Origin: Dongia mobilis | Lineage (GTDB): Bacteria > Pseudomonadota > Alphaproteobacteria > Dongiales > Dongiaceae | Reading direction: 5' to 3' | Length of the DNA stretch: 64,000 bases | NCBI RefSeq assembly: GCF_004363235.1 | Contig: NZ_SNYW01000013.1 | Coordinates: forward strand, 1-64,000 | In this document: positions 41,872 to 49,878 of the stretch, piece after piece | How positions within the stretch are numbered: the stretch's first letter is position 1 | Layout of the letters: every line of letters starts with the position of its first letter | Translations under genes and position numbers: made by a program | Notes under the pieces: generated by a model | Told to the model about the DNA's origin: nothing | The model's input: only the letters and a program-made list of their open reading frames with translations | The model's database searches: none

Positions 41872-42408
41872 TCAGGTCCCCGGGCAAACGAAGCTCTTGC
41901 CTGTGACCAGGTCGACTACCTCAACGCCGGGCGCGCGGCCTGAAAGGGAGGGCCTGCAGAGAGCTGCAAAGGCATCCTCATCCACGACAAACATAAAGCG
42001 ATAGTCGGCCTTGTAGGCCGCGAGGCGGGTGAGGTCCTTTATGATCTGCGTGCGCTGCGCTGCGCCGAAGCCCGGCTGATAAGGCTTGGTCGTCTTCAGC
42101 TCGCCGACAATGCTGAGGCCATCAGCGCTTACTGCCTCAATGTCAACGCCGGAGGCGCCCTGCGCCTTGCCGGCTGCATCGAAATTCACGATGCCAAAGC
42201 GCTGCTCCAGATATTGCTTTATCAGCAACGTCGCGACGAAGCCTAGGTCATTGTTGATATTGCCGAGCGCGGATTTGATGCCAATGAGATAGGCCAGCCA
42301 GTCGCGGGCGTTGTCGCTTGCGGGAAAGTCGCTGTTGGCCAGGAACAGTCGCAATCTCCGGTCTTTCTCCCGGATCGTATCGCAGAACCGAAGTTCAGCG
42401 GCGCTCAT
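41872..42408 (-). CDS. PD-(D/E)xK nuclease-like protein, partner of the trypsin-like protease
   Basis: A 178-residue protein from ATG 42408; upstream in-frame starts at 42453 (ATG) or 42456 (TTG) are possible and none has a clear ribosome site. After a helical N-terminus (REKDRRLRLFLANSDFPASD) there is a restriction-endonuclease-like core: GVDIEAVSADGLSIVGELKT, with Asp89 and Glu103-x-Lys105 spaced as in the PD-(D/E)xK fold, then QRTQIIKDLTRLAAYKADY. VDIEA...ELKT is typical of nuclease-fold proteins in defence and mobile elements. It starts 20-68 bases after the protease stop, so the two form an operon. Catalytic activity is inferred. Confidence 0.6.
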   Translation of the reverse strand: MSAAELRFCDTIREKDRRLRLFLANSDFPASDNARDWLAYLIGIKSALGNINNDLGFVATLLIKQYLEQRFGIVNFDAAGKAQGASGVDIEAVSADGLSIVGELKTTKPYQPGFGAAQRTQIIKDLTRLAAYKADYRFMFVVDEDAFAALCRPSLSGRAPGVEVVDLVTGKSFVCPGT

Positions 42409-42475
42409 CGGTGGGTCTGCGCGATCGTTCAAGAGGGATGGCTCCCTGTGCATCAATAACCGCAGCGCCGGCGAC

Positions 42476-43267
42476 CTAGCTGTCGCGCGGTGGGCATTGC
42501 GCGATCCAATCCCGGACTACTTCAGGGGTGGCGATCTCGCCGTACACGTAAATCGACCCGTTGCCGTGACCGGGGCCGCCTTCATAGATAATTCCAAGGA
42601 TTCCGTATTCATCTTCCGTCGACCAGAAGATCGGCCCACCGCTCATGCCGGAGTACTCGATATCCGCAGCGGGCTTCACGAGTTCTGAGAACATGGTGAA
42701 ACGCCGATCCGGGCGGCGCGACAGCTCTGCAAGGATTTCGACTTGGGGTATCGACACCCGATAGCCGAAGGGATCCCCCGCGTCGTGCCTGTTGTACTTC
42801 AGGGTTTCAGGAAAGCCGACAGCGTAGGCGTGGCGCATGTTCTCGGGCGGCTCACCGAGAGTATCAAGATCAAGCGGCTGCTTGCCGATATGGGCAATAT
42901 GGCTGGGGTTGATCTCTCTTATGGCGATGTCCGGCGGCTCATCGCCAGGCTTGGCATGCGGCTGGATGAAGCGGTCCATCACAATGTGAAAGCCATTCAG
43001 CATCGTCCGCATGGAATGACTAAACTCCTGTCCGGACTGTTCCAACATGTCCCGGTAGTGTTGAACAACATGCTGACAGGTGATGGCGTAGGTTCGACCG
43101 TTCGATCTTACAAAGGTCAGGGTTCCGTTTCGCAAAGAGGCTTCCGGCTCTGCAAACCTCGGCAGGCCCGCCTTCCGGTCTTCAAGGGCATTCCGCGTTA
43201 TGGCGAGGGCGGCGCAATGGATTGCTGGGTTCGCGTGAAGTTTGTCCGGGATCGGGTAGTCGACCAT
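42476..43267 (-). CDS. Trypsin-like serine protease (cytoplasmic type)
   Basis: A 263-residue chymotrypsin-fold protease without a signal peptide. The likely triad is His66 (ITCQHVVQHY), Asp113 (EPPDIAIREI) and Ser209 (EYSGMSGGPIFW). A good hydrophobic pattern for the second barrel follows (EYGILGIIYEGG). No PDZ domain is present, unlike DegP types. Lack of export, a nuclease-like partner directly downstream and flanking IS debris fit a defence-type effector pair, in which the protease might activate or regulate the nuclease. That role is inference. Housekeeping function seems less likely. Confidence 0.72.
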   Translation of the reverse strand: MVDYPIPDKLHANPAIHCAALAITRNALEDRKAGLPRFAEPEASLRNGTLTFVRSNGRTYAITCQHVVQHYRDMLEQSGQEFSHSMRTMLNGFHIVMDRFIQPHAKPGDEPPDIAIREINPSHIAHIGKQPLDLDTLGEPPENMRHAYAVGFPETLKYNRHDAGDPFGYRVSIPQVEILAELSRRPDRRFTMFSELVKPAADIEYSGMSGGPIFWSTEDEYGILGIIYEGGPGHGNGSIYVYGEIATPEVVRDWIAQCPPRDS

Positions 43268-43383
43268 GTTATTCCTTATTGTTAGACTAGGGCTTGCGCT
43301 CGCACCGTGGCTGCCATAACAGCTAAATGTTATAGCACGAATTGGTGCCTTCCAGCTGAGACCTTAGTGTTGACGCCTGATAC

Positions 43384-43545
43384 CAGCGCGCTCACTGGTT
43401 CATCAGCCTCGACGAAGCACGCCGAAAATGCGAGGCTTGGCGTAGAGAGTATAACGAGCTGCGGCCACATTCCGCGCTCGGACAGAAAGTGCCGAAAGAG
43501 CTGCATCCGTTGCCTGGCCAATCCGGCCAGCCAGGCCCCGGATGA
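43384..43545 (+). pseudogene. IS3-family transposase OrfB C-terminal fragment
   Basis: The frame gives HWFISLDEARRKCEAWRREY then NELRPHSALGQKVPKEL, the characteristic C-terminal end of IS3 OrfB (rve) transposases, and ends at TGA 43543-43545. No upstream catalytic DDE part is present. It is in the same orientation as the OrfA fragment at 39466 and could be the other end of the same original element. Confidence 0.8.
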
Positions 43546-43839
43546 AGCCGGAATTTACCAGCCGAAGTGGTCCAAGGTTGGGGGCAAGCTCAATGTGGAA
43601 CGGATTCTACTTCCCAATGGATGAGCCAAGGGGCTCAGGTCACGACACACCTCCTCGGTCGCCGTACCTTCGCCCGCCTGGGCGCAGAACATCTGCAGTT
43701 GGGGATTAGCTGGACTTCGTCGCTGTCATGCTTTCCACTCCTCCCAGCCTGGGAATCGGCAGCGGAAAATTCTATCTCAGAACGATCCACGTTTTTGGGG
43801 GCAGAGCACTGTCAAACTGTAAAAGTTTCTTCCAGAAAA
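43546..43839. other. Probable IS3 right-end remnants
   Basis: Two stretches, around 43555-43600 and 43775-43815, both read like IS3 3' ends (a TCTA/TTTACC start, then GTCCA...GGGGGCA). No gene is visible. Two such ends suggest two successive insertions or a nested deletion. Confidence 0.45.
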
Positions 43840-44160
43840 CTAACGCTGATCGCATCCCCAACTCCCACCCTCCAAGCAAGAGCCTCTAATGCAATCCTGT
43901 TCATCAAGGATTGAGTTAGTCACGTCTTGGCAGAACGTGACACACTCGCGATAGCATTGCAGATTTAGTTCGAGCGTCGATGCGTTAGGTGACTTCTTGT
44001 TGATGCTACTGCAATCGATTCCATTTACTTCGCCTTTCTGTAAACACTCGTAGATCTGTCGATCGGTTGCCGGCAGCGGCGCATCTTGAGCTAGGCAATT
44101 CGTTGCGTCGAAAAAGTATAGAGAAAGAAGGGCCAGAACTGCTTTAGAATGTTTTGACAT
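43840..44160 (-). CDS. Small secreted Cys-rich protein
   Basis: ATG 44160 follows AAAGGAA and begins a signal peptide (SKHSKAVLALLSLYFFDATN). The mature part of about 85 residues contains eight cysteines in pairs (ECLQ, DCSS, QCYREC, FCQ, DCIRGSC, GCD), suggesting disulphide bonds. No family recognised. It starts 13 bases after the larger Cys-rich gene upstream, so both form an operon. Base composition here is clearly more AT-rich than the chromosome-like flanks, in line with transfer from elsewhere. Confidence 0.6.
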   Translation of the reverse strand: MSKHSKAVLALLSLYFFDATNCLAQDAPLPATDRQIYECLQKGEVNGIDCSSINKKSPNASTLELNLQCYRECVTFCQDVTNSILDEQDCIRGSCLEGGSWGCDQR

Positions 44161-44173
44161 GCGACTGTTCCTT

Positions 44174-45958
44174 TCATTCGGCCACGCAGACAGTATCTGC
44201 CCCATTAGCCCCTACTCGTACATTGCACTCTTTGAACAGCTCAACTCCGTGCTTCTCGCTTCGACAAGACTGGAATGTTGCACCTCCCCACTCAGGTTTG
44301 GAGCAAACTGGCCATGATTCTACCGGATGCATTGGACTACGACAGTTTGTATAGAGTTCAACGCCGAAATCTGGGTGCCGACACGCAGATTGTTCGTATT
44401 GGGCAAAAGGCGCACGATGTTTAAAGTGAACGCCATCGGCTATTCTGGTGCACTCAGCAAGAAACGTGTTTATCGAATTAAAGTCGTTAGGATCTCTGGA
44501 GTACGGAACAATATTGATCGTCCCCGGTTTGCAGGCGACATTGTGAAGCGGTTCCCCGTACTGATTTGTGTTTCGATAGTTTGGATTCAATATGAGGCAC
44601 TCACCCGATTTGTGAAGTTCCACGCCGCACTCTGGCCCTCTTGCGTATTGATAAATTGGCTGAGGGTCGCTTCCATCTGGGCCAACACATTGCGGGTCGG
44701 CACGAGTTATGTATGTCGCAATTGGGCACGCGTTAGTTACGGCCTCTACATATAACTCGGGTCCACACGCATTTGACCTACGAACTTCGCATCCGGCAAG
44801 GCTGCTTTCGAGGCGCTGCGGTAGATCAGGAATCGCCGCAATGTCTGCAGGTAATGGGCCACATTTGAGCACATCCTGCAGACAATTCGTGTCACCGGCG
44901 AGGTAGTCGTAGTATGCATTTGCTACCGCCTGCATCTCCTTCAGCGCCTCAGTAAGCTCTATACGGTCGTGCTCGGCAAATTGGTTCGGGTGAGAGAGGA
45001 TAAACAGTATGCTCGCGATTGCTTGATCAATCTCCTGATAGCGCCGCGACGCTCGATCTCTGTTCTTGGTCTGGGTATCATATAAGGCGACAGGATTTTT
45101 TGTATCCGGGTAATTTTGCGCTATCGTATATGGTCGCAGCTCTACTCTTCCAATTCTAGGACTGCTAACCATCGTTTCGACGGCTTCTTGGAATGCACTA
45201 AACATTTCTTGAATACTGTTCACCTGCACAATCGGTCTTGTTCCACCTTGCACAACGACAAAGTAGCGCATCTGCGAAGTGGATAGTATTTTTCTCAGAT
45301 CGTCAGAGCTTTCGGTAGAAACGTTTGGTAAGTGAATGTTGAGTTTATTGAGTCCAGCTATTACCTCATTCTCAGTTTTAGTCCGGTGGTCCTTCGACCG
45401 TGTAGAGAACGATAGAACCGCAAGAACTCGGCCTTCGTAGAATTCTGTCCAGACAAACTGATTGCCGCAGGCCCTTCGAAATGCGGATTGACCCTCCGGG
45501 CCCTGATTCAAGCGTTTCTCCCAAGCCGGCTTTATATTCACGTCCTCGATTGATCGCGACCCCATCGTGATATTGACTTCGATAACAACGTTGGCATCGT
45601 ACTCGTTTATCGAGAACTCGCTGACATCGGAATTGGTGAATTTGAGCAGCTCTCCCCACGAAACGCTGTGTCCACCCGACATTCTGCGGATCATTTCTAC
45701 CTTTGTGCTCACGGCATAGACGCTTGTGGTCTGGCTTTGAATGACCCCAGCCATTGAAGTAGTGCCGATTGGCTCAGCTAGGGTTCCCTGAACGCAACTA
45801 GGCTGTGTGATACGGAGCTCTGTGTCATAGCCTGCCCCGCGCTGAATGGCCTGGCTGGTCAAGACGACTAGAGAGCCTGCTTGCGTCAACTCTTGAGAAA
45901 GCGCTGCTGGTGTTGCTAGAAGGAAAAACACCAGTGATGCTAACGTTTGAGTCTTCAT
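44174..45958 (-). CDS. Large secreted protein with Cys-rich C-terminal repeats, unknown function
   Basis: ATG 45958 gives 594 residues with a signal peptide (KTQTLASLVFFLLATPAALS). Residues 25-250 look like a structured domain of unknown family; a helical section follows (ELTEALKEMQAVANAYYDYL). The last 200 residues are Cys-rich with a recurring unit of the type GVEL-(Y/H/F)-x(2-4)-C: ECGVELHKSGEC, FGVELYTNC, HGVELFKEC. The repeat could be a small disulphide-linked module for binding outside the cell. AT-rich for this genome. It is first in a two-gene unit with the small Cys-rich protein. Confidence 0.65.
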   Translation of the reverse strand: MKTQTLASLVFFLLATPAALSQELTQAGSLVVLTSQAIQRGAGYDTELRITQPSCVQGTLAEPIGTTSMAGVIQSQTTSVYAVSTKVEMIRRMSGGHSVSWGELLKFTNSDVSEFSINEYDANVVIEVNITMGSRSIEDVNIKPAWEKRLNQGPEGQSAFRRACGNQFVWTEFYEGRVLAVLSFSTRSKDHRTKTENEVIAGLNKLNIHLPNVSTESSDDLRKILSTSQMRYFVVVQGGTRPIVQVNSIQEMFSAFQEAVETMVSSPRIGRVELRPYTIAQNYPDTKNPVALYDTQTKNRDRASRRYQEIDQAIASILFILSHPNQFAEHDRIELTEALKEMQAVANAYYDYLAGDTNCLQDVLKCGPLPADIAAIPDLPQRLESSLAGCEVRRSNACGPELYVEAVTNACPIATYITRADPQCVGPDGSDPQPIYQYARGPECGVELHKSGECLILNPNYRNTNQYGEPLHNVACKPGTINIVPYSRDPNDFNSINTFLAECTRIADGVHFKHRAPFAQYEQSACRHPDFGVELYTNCRSPMHPVESWPVCSKPEWGGATFQSCRSEKHGVELFKECNVRVGANGADTVCVAE

Positions 45959-46268
45959 CTTCCACCCCTGGCTCATCGACTTACTGCAGCTCTTACAATC
46001 GCGCGATTATGTGTTGGCGTACCACCAGTCACAATCTATCTGGATTGCATCAAAGGTCGGAGTATGGTCGCCCAGACTCTTTCTCTAGACAAAGCTCGCT
46101 CCAGAAGATTGTCCGCGCTCAATCGAAGTGCGGAATTCGCGTTTGAACGGCCAGACTTTGGGCGCTGGCGAAAGTCGCGAAAACAGTAAGCAGGCAGACA
46201 ACTAATCGCATTTAGCACGTCGTATGCTAGCCTTTGAGCTATTGCCGCAATTCGATACCGGCGAGGTT

Positions 46269-46934
46269 TCAGCAGGCGACCGGCACCCGGGCTACAACTT
46301 CGCAGCTCGTTTCTTGTGGAAAATTCTTAAAGGCAGCGCTGAGCAGACTGTCCATAACCGCAGCGAGTCGGCCGCAGCTTCCACTACTGACAAGCCGAGC
46401 CTCGTAAGCCTGAGCAACGTCGCCATTGGAGTTAACTTCCATTATGTCGATGTAAAGATAGCGCGTGAATTGTGTCGCCGTACCGGTAACCTGGTTATAC
46501 CCGGTAAGCCCGTAGGATTGCTGATAGGTCGTTGAGCCCGAATATGTGCCGTAGGGTGAGATAACCCCAGTTGTCGTTGATGACGTTATGCCGGTCGGAC
46601 CCCATGTGGGTACGCTATAGGAGTATGGCACCTCGCGGCCGCCATCGATGCTGAAGTCAAGGAAGGCCACATAGCGCGGTGGAGCCGCCTTTGGATCGTA
46701 TGGCACAACTCGCATTCCGGCAGCAGCGAGTTTGGCTTCGAACTTCTTGGCGTGACTGGCAAACTCCAAGCTGCCCCGCTGCTCATCGTAGGGCGCAACT
46801 GCGATTGTCTCACCGCGGAAGCTGTTTTCCATTGTGCTGAAGGATTCCACGTTGGCGTGAACGCCGCCTACGCAGGAAGCCAGCAGCAGGCTCCCCGAGG
46901 CCAGTAGTGCCGCGGATAGCGATTTCCACCGCAT
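46269..46934 (-). CDS. Hypothetical lipoprotein (DUF4136-like at best)
   Basis: A 221-residue lipoprotein with a clear signal and lipobox (LSAALLASGSLLLASC, modified Cys at about 21). The first half has IAVAPYDEQRGSLEFASHAK and KFEAKLAAAGMRVVPY, resembling lipoproteins that start with a strand-helix unit. The middle is Tyr/Ser/Thr-rich (GTYSGSTTYQQSYGLTGYNQ), and the C-terminus has two cysteines. It is separated from the Cys-rich operon by about 310 bases. Function unknown; an outer-membrane-anchored location is likely. Confidence 0.6.
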   Translation of the reverse strand: MRWKSLSAALLASGSLLLASCVGGVHANVESFSTMENSFRGETIAVAPYDEQRGSLEFASHAKKFEAKLAAAGMRVVPYDPKAAPPRYVAFLDFSIDGGREVPYSYSVPTWGPTGITSSTTTGVISPYGTYSGSTTYQQSYGLTGYNQVTGTATQFTRYLYIDIMEVNSNGDVAQAYEARLVSSGSCGRLAAVMDSLLSAAFKNFPQETSCEVVARVPVAC

Positions 46935-47173
46935 TTGCCTTGCCCTTGCATTATCTCGCCGTCATCGCAGCACACCCGAGCGGGCAAATCAACCCAGAAT
47001 TGTATGAGAGTGGCAACCTACGACCATAGGCACTTTACATGCCCAATATCCCTGGGCTGTACTTCATTGGCAGTCTCAACCCTTGGGTGGGGGGCCCGGT
47101 GGGGATCAAAGTAAGCGATGCCAAGGCCGATCCGATCATCGATTGGTACGGGCGGAGTGCCCACCCCTTGGTC

Positions 47174-47275
47174 TCATACCCTGCCCGCAAGCCCTGCGAT
47201 TTCTTCCAGCAACCATACGTGATCGGTCACGCCTGCGGCCATCGCCGGTGTAATCCGCAGGCTCCTATGAATGCG
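47174..47275 (-). pseudogene. Transposase C-terminal fragment (IS1-like)
   Basis: The minus-strand frame reads SLRITPAMAAGVTDHVWLLE then EIAGLAGRV and a TGA at 47176-47174. The TPAMAAG...DHVW..EE phrase is a familiar transposase C-terminus (IS1-type or similar). Everything upstream is lost. The overlapping plus-strand frame (47039-47332) is taken as spurious. Confidence 0.5.
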
Positions 47276-47292
47276 CCCGAAACAGACGCTGG

Positions 47293-47979
47293 CTACCACT
47301 CGCTATCCGCCAATGCCGGGTTATCGATATAGGGGTTGCGTGTGCCCTGCAGATCCTCAATCAGGTCATTCCGCCTGCGTTCATCGGCGCTGACCCTGTC
47401 TGCCTTATTCCATGCCTTTAGCAGCGGCACTAACCTTTCCTCTATCGGCAGATCGTATTCGTGCGCCATGTAGAAAATGGACCGCGCAATATTGCCTCGG
47501 GCGATGTTTCGAGGCTCAATCACCCAGTTGGTGGGCGTTCCGTCGAATGCCGACTCCGCCTTTTCCATGTCGCAGTTCTCAAACTCCCAATCCTCGCCGG
47601 ATATGACCGCGAAGCTGTGATTGGAGCGGAGCTGATTGGCATTCTTCTCGGATGGCTAAAGATTGTGCAGATCAGCTTCGATAAGGTTGAAGCGCTCACT
47701 GGTCTGTTGGTATTGCGTACGCGTTCCGCAGCCTAGCGGGGTTCCGAACCAGTTGGCCGGATACACATGCTCGACCTGCATCTCGACGTCATCGCGGGTC
47801 CGGAAATCGAATCCGCAGTAGAGATCCGAGTGAGGGCGGCCGGTCGGTTTGTCGGGATAAACATCGCGCCAGAAAATGCGACGCGCGGTGTCATAGTCAG
47901 GAGTTATCGTCTGATCGGCAGAAGCGTTGACGGGCCAGGCGATCAGAACAGCGACGACAAGGCCTACGGGCATAAGCAT
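47293..47979 (-). pseudogene. Secreted endonuclease I with in-frame amber codon
   Basis: The frame from 47979 to 47293 encodes one endonuclease I-type protein of about 228 codons, with TAG (47655-47657 region) replacing an expected Tyr in NLIEADLHNL-stop-PSEKNANQLR. Before the stop are a signal peptide (MPVGLVVAVLIAWPVNASA) and the catalytic region VEHVYPANWFG; after it are IEPRNIARGNIARSIFYMA and GTRNPYIDNPALADSEW, the family C-terminus. Both halves are otherwise intact and in phase, so the break may be recent. The truncated product would lack key C-terminal residues. Intact relatives degrade DNA in the periplasm or outside the cell. Confidence 0.8.
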
Positions 47980-48056
47980 GGCACACCTCGCCCCACTCGG
48001 TTGAGCGACGACATGCCAGAACAGCCTTGAGTTGGGGTCAAGTTATGGTTTTGCGC

Positions 48057-48535
48057 CTATTCCTCGCCGCCCGCTTTCGCCAGCGCCTTCGCCAATTCCG
48101 CCAGCCGCCGCCGGGCCGCTGCCGAGGGGATCTTGTAATAGGCGCGCACCAATTCCAGCGTTTCGCGCTTGGCCATCGGGTCGGGCTCGTACTCGACCGG
48201 CTCTGGTGTGGCGGCGCCCAGCAGCTTGGCCGGCGACTTCCGCTCTACGTCCCCTGGCATATCCTCGAAGAAATAGGACACCGGCACATCCAGCACGCGG
48301 CTTAGATCGAATAACCGGCTGCCGGACACCCGGTTAGAACCGGCTCGTATTTCTGTACCTGCTGAAATGTCAGGCCGATGGCATCGCCTAGAGTGGTTTG
48401 GCTCATGCCCAACAATGCCCGGCGCTGGCGCATCCGCTGACCCACATGCACATCGATCGGATTGGGGAATCCCTTGCTCGCCATCCGGCCGCTGGACTTT
48501 CGTGGCTTCGCCTTGGTCGCAGTCTTTTTTGCCAT
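48057..48535 (-). pseudogene. XRE-family regulator with a one-base frameshift
   Basis: From ATG 48535 the frame reads a helix-turn-helix ([20 protein letters not shown], then [14 protein letters not shown]) and then goes off frame near 48345. The expected continuation, [20 protein letters not shown] and VSYFFEDMPGD, is in the next frame and runs to 48057. A single missing base in an Arg codon explains it. The C-terminal region (AYYKIPSAAARRRLAELAKA) is the usual helical tail of the small XRE regulators of alphaproteobacteria. Inactive unless the reading frame is restored. Confidence 0.75.
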
Positions 48536-48828
48536 TGTCGCGCCCCCGTGATTTTCTGCCCCACGTGCAGAGAATACGGCAAAACGTGGCAAGCAAAATA
48601 CCACTTTGGGGAGTGACCGGCGGCTGGGTTGGTTGCCAGCGGCGGAGATGGCATCTTGAGTGCCGGTGGAGGGGCCACTGTTCCCTCATACGGCGAGGCG
48701 CCTAGGACACCTCCGGCGGCAGCGGACTTTCCGACCATCACCAGCACCCGGCCGGAGACTAGCCGCAACGGCTGATGCCTGCAATCAGAGGCGGCGGGCA
48801 GCCGCGAAGCCACCCGCCGCCCTGGCCG

Positions 48829-49020
48829 CTACCTGCCCGCCCTACGCGCGAAGTCCTGGCGCAATGCCTTCGCTTGAGCCTCAAGGTCGCCTGCCATATC
48901 CAAGAGCACTCCCGGATTCCGGCTCCTGGTGGCGAGGTCCTGGGTGATCTCCTGGACCAGTTCCCGGATTACCTGCCGGACTTCCTCGACATGCGCGGCT
49001 GCGATTTTGCGATGCTTCAT
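48829..49020 (-). CDS. Small hypothetical helical protein
   Basis: A 63-residue product starting at ATG 49020, with GGGGAA at a good distance. It is charged and almost wholly helical (KIAAAHVEEVRQVIRELVQE, then DLEAQAKALRQDFARRAG), suggesting a coiled coil. No family recognised. It is flanked by the frameshifted XRE gene and a Zn-ribbon-like small gene. Confidence 0.45.
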   Translation of the reverse strand: MKHRKIAAAHVEEVRQVIRELVQEITQDLATRSRNPGVLLDMAGDLEAQAKALRQDFARRAGR

Positions 49021-49177
49021 AGCGTTTCCCCATTCATGCCGGGAATGCCCCGGCGGCACCGCCTGCAACTGCTGGCGGCAGGGAAATGGTCGCGCTACGA
49101 CTTTCGGGATGCATTGTGTTCCTTATCCGTTCTGGCCTAGCGTTCCCCAATGAGAATGGGAGGGATGCCACCGCGCC

Positions 49178-49486
49178 ATGCCGGAATCCTGGGACAAGCA
49201 CGGCCCGCCGAAGCTTTGGGCCAAGATCTGCTGCCTGGTGCCCGGCTGCGGCGGCGAGCGCCTGTTATTCCCCGAGGATGCCGAACGCCTGGCGCGCCGG
49301 ATCGAACGCGGCCTGAGTTTGCGCTACCTGATCGGCCGCTACCGATGCCAGAAATGCCGGCACCGAAACGCCAGCATCACCTTCCATCTTGCCTATCCTG
49401 GCAAGCGGCCATGGGACAAGCCGGTGATGCCTTGGCGCAATGAGGGTGAGCGCGCGGCATACTATCGAGCGTCGAAGGGGCGATAG
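49178..49486 (+). CDS. Small zinc-ribbon-like hypothetical protein
   Basis: A 102-residue frame with cysteine pairs CCLVPGC and CQKC (YRCQKCRHRNASITF) separated by about 35 residues, the spacing of a zinc ribbon. It is basic and lacks a signal peptide. No family recognised; such small proteins often come with phage or integrative elements. The start ATG 49178 lacks a strong ribosome site. Confidence 0.45.
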   Translation: MPESWDKHGPPKLWAKICCLVPGCGGERLLFPEDAERLARRIERGLSLRYLIGRYRCQKCRHRNASITFHLAYPGKRPWDKPVMPWRNEGERAAYYRASKGR

Positions 49487-49878
49487 GCCTAGAGATGCCT
49501 TGGCAGCGTCCAGGAAACGACGCTCACCGACCCCTGTAGCGGCCGCTGGAGCCGGCACCCCTTACACCCTAGGGACCAAGGCCGGGTGGCTATATCACGG
49601 CGGGTCCAGGTTGTCAGGGGCGCGCCGGAGCAAGGCCGGGCAGAGCCAGTGACCTGCCCTGAAGCGTCATCGAGTCGCTTGGATAGTTGAAAAATGGCCG
49701 GGGTCCCAGTTCGGTGCTGAAACACAGCTTGTTACCGAACGGCCACGATGCCCCAACCTTCTCTCGCGGGATCCGGGACCACTCGTAAAGCGACACGAAA
49801 GTTCCGCATATCGAGTCTGATTCATGGCAAATGATCCCTAAATCAATTATCGACCCAAATGTGGTCAGAGTCTCAGGA
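49487..49878. other. Spacer with a single IS21-like end
   Basis: No gene is recognised. It carries one inverted copy of the IS21-like terminal module at 49700-49724, preceded by TTGAAAAATGGCC. Confidence 0.5.
49700..49724 (-). repeat. Solitary IS21-like terminal module
   Basis: It matches 40989-41013 at 24 of 25 positions in the same orientation, and is the inverse of 40829-40853. It may be the right boundary of a region first bounded by the direct copies at 40755-40853. Confidence 0.7.

Noticed and set aside
45910-46218. Several short frames on both strands between the Cys-rich operon and the lipoprotein
   Set aside because: No ribosome sites, overlapping frames and no recognisable motifs.
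47039-47332. 97-codon plus-strand frame
   Set aside because: It overlaps, on the other strand, a recognisable transposase C-terminus and has no ribosome site.
41405-47657. Stop-codon recoding of TAG as an explanation for two interrupted genes
   Set aside because: Several normal genes in the window end in TAG and the expected residues differ (Trp and Tyr), so simple mutation is more likely.
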